Below are positions 62,814 through 64,000 of a stretch of DNA of 64,000 bases, one piece after another. The stretch covers positions 372,001 through 436,000 of the forward strand of contig JASGHK010000007.1 of the NCBI GenBank assembly GCA_049841135.1, written 5' to 3'. The notes below the pieces were generated by a model. That model was not told the origin of the DNA and ran no database searches. It saw only the letters and a program-made list of their open reading frames with translations. Positions within the stretch are counted from its first letter, which is position 1; each line of letters starts with the position of its first letter. A program made the translations under genes and the position numbers. The stretch comes from JACRCT01 sp049841135. Lineage in GTDB: Bacteria; Myxococcota; Myxococcia; Myxococcales; UBA5297.

Positions 62814-64000
62814 ATGGCGGAAGACCGCTTCTTCAACTACACGCGCAACTTCACGAGCCTGCTCGGCGCGGTGCTGGTGACCGTGAGCGCGATGCTCTTC
62901 CTGGTCTTCTTCGGGATGGAGCTGATGGGGATGGAGGCGGGCGGGGCCTACCTGGGCATCGTCTTCTTCATCATCCTGCCGTCCATCTTCGTCTTCGGCC
63001 TGCTGCTCATCCCCTTCGGCGCCTGGAGATCGCGGCGCAAGGCGCGCCGCAACAACACCGGCGTGCCGCAGATGCCGGTCATCGACCTCAACCAGAGCCG
63101 GACCTTCCGCGGCGCCCTGGTCTTCGCCGCGCTGACCTGCATCAACGTGGTCATCGTCGGGCTGGCGGCCTACAAGGGCATCGAGGTGATGGACTCGGTG
63201 AAGTTCTGCGGCACCGCCTGCCACGACGTGATGCAGCCCGAGTTCACCGCCTACCAGCGCTCGCCGCACGCGCGGGTCAAGTGCACCGAGTGCCACATCG
63301 GCGCCGGCGCCTCCTGGTTCGTCAAGAGCAAGCTCTCGGGCGCGTGGCAGCTGGTGGCGGTGACCTTCAACCTCTACCCGCGGCCCATCCCCACGCCGGT
63401 CAAGAACCTGCGCCCCGCGCGCGAGACCTGCGAGGCCTGCCACTGGCCGGAGAAGTTCGTGGGCGACCGGCTCAAGGTGAACACGCACTTCACCGACGAC
63501 GAGGAGACCAAGCCAAGCAAGAACGTGCTCCTGGTCCACGTCGGCGGTCAGCAGCCGGGCGGCGCCAAGGGCATCCACTGGCACGTCGACCCCAACGTGA
63601 AGATCCGGTTCTTGTCAGACGCCAAGCGCCAGAGCATCCGCGACGTGGAGATGACCACGCCAGCGGGGACGACGGTGTTCAAGGCGCAGGACGGCGAGGG
63701 CGCCAAGCCGCCCGAGGGCCCGCTCGAGTGGCGCAACATGGACTGCGTCGACTGCCACAACCGACCGACGCACATCTACTCGACCCCGGAGATCGAGATC
63801 GACCAGGCGCTCTCCGACAACCGCATCGACCGGACGCTGCCGTTCGTGCGCCGTGAGGGCCTCAAGGCGCTCAAGGGCGAATACGCGAGCCCCGAGGACG
63901 CCAAGGCCAAGATCGGCTCGGCGCTCACCGCGTTCTGGACCTCGGCCGAGCTGGCGGAGAAGACCAAAGAGAAGAAGGCCGCGATGGACACCGCCGTCTC
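62814..64000 (+). CDS. NapC/NirT-type cytochrome c, cut by the window end
   Basis: The first 395 residues of a membrane-anchored multiheme cytochrome; the frame is open to the last base. After an N-terminal cytoplasmic helix pair (LLGAVLVTVSAMLFLVFFG, GIVFFIILPSIFVFGLLLI), a further helix (ALVFAALTCINVVIVGLAA) leads to four heme sites: CGTACH at residue 132, CTECH-type CxxCH at 157, CEACH at 206 and CVDCH at 311. The first has three residues between the Cys, an unusual CxxxCH spacing. Such proteins carry electrons from quinol to periplasmic reductases. Start ATG 62814 has GGAGAAG upstream. Confidence 0.88.
   Translation, partial: MAEDRFFNYTRNFTSLLGAVLVTVSAMLFLVFFGMELMGMEAGGAYLGIVFFIILPSIFVFGLLLIPFGAWRSRRKARRNNTGVPQMPVIDLNQSRTFRGALVFAALTCINVVIVGLAAYKGIEVMDSVKFCGTACHDVMQPEFTAYQRSPHARVKCTECHIGAGASWFVKSKLSGAWQLVAVTFNLYPRPIPTPVKNLRPARETCEACHWPEKFVGDRLKVNTHFTDDEETKPSKNVLLVHVGGQQPGGAKGIHWHVDPNVKIRFLSDAKRQSIRDVEMTTPAGTTVFKAQDGEGAKPPEGPLEWRNMDCVDCHNRPTHIYSTPEIEIDQALSDNRIDRTLPFVRREGLKALKGEYASPEDAKAKIGSALTAFWTSAELAEKTKEKKAAMDTAV

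Noticed and set aside
1..64000. tRNA, rRNA, insertion sequences, prophage, integrons
   Set aside because: I saw no cloverleaf ends, no rRNA-like stretches, no transposase or integrase motifs and no long terminal inverted repeats.

Overview
The window is about 64 kb of very GC-rich bacterial chromosome, most likely from a myxobacterium or a relative (Myxococcota, formerly Deltaproteobacteria). The support is a MYXO-CTERM-like tail (Gly-Cys-Gly-Cys, one membrane helix, Arg cluster) on a secreted protein, many lipoproteins with Asp-Ala-Gly-rich linkers, a eukaryotic-type Ser/Thr kinase, an MCP, PilZ and CHASE2 signalling proteins, a NapC/NirT cytochrome and no sign of plasmid, phage or IS genes. 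I see no rRNA, tRNA or CRISPR.

Layout. 1-6.6 kb, mostly minus strand: acyl-CoA synthetase (partial), a small membrane protein, trxB, a PqqD/M50-like protein with two cyclic-nucleotide domains coupled to an exported protein, and an MFS transporter. 7.1-9.7 kb: a lipoprotein with a cohesin-like domain next to an M1 metallopeptidase ending in a dockerin. 10-13.6 kb: alpha/beta hydrolase, small lipoproteins, SMI1/KNR4-LRR protein. 13.7-17.7 kb: chemoreceptor and Ser/Thr kinase, divergent. 17.7-25.9 kb: a lipoprotein, then a three-gene minus-strand operon (lipoprotein, metzincin-like lipoprotein, outer-membrane beta-barrel). 26-36.6 kb: acetyltransferase, polysaccharide deacetylase, flippase, adenosine-specific kinase family protein, a TMTC-like glycosyltransferase with TPRs, and a very large heparinase-like protein. 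36.7-44.4 kb: lipoprotein, then the envelope block kdsA-kdsC-small lipoprotein-lpxL-lptC-lptA-lptB-rpoN-hpf on the minus strand. 44.5-53.1 kb, plus strand: TPR protein, paired Get3/ArsA-like ATPases, two paralogous FecR-like proteins leading into a CHASE2 adenylate cyclase, and a TonB-like protein. 53-64 kb: PI-PLC-like protein, PilZ-receiver protein, coiled-coil lipoprotein, a selenoprotein candidate, cPPR protein, membrane protein, PfpI/DJ-1 protein, propeller lipoprotein, RsmB-type methyltransferase and a NapC/NirT cytochrome cut by the window edge.

Two observations stand out. First, the gene at 56517-57684 looks interrupted, but its apparent break resolves into one inserted base plus an in-frame TGA inside a CG(TGA) motif. 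The TGA is followed at the right distance by a perfect 7-bp hairpin with a GGTCTT loop, the hallmark of a bacterial SECIS element. This points to a selenocysteine protein built on a 5'-nucleotidase-like fold whose metal-site motifs have decayed. Second, about a dozen reading-frame breaks are present, and nearly all are single-base insertions inside or beside GAGCTC (or its relatives GGGCTC and GGGCCC). That suggests a systematic sequence error, possibly at a modified motif, rather than widespread gene decay. I therefore annotate those genes as single CDSs spanning the break.
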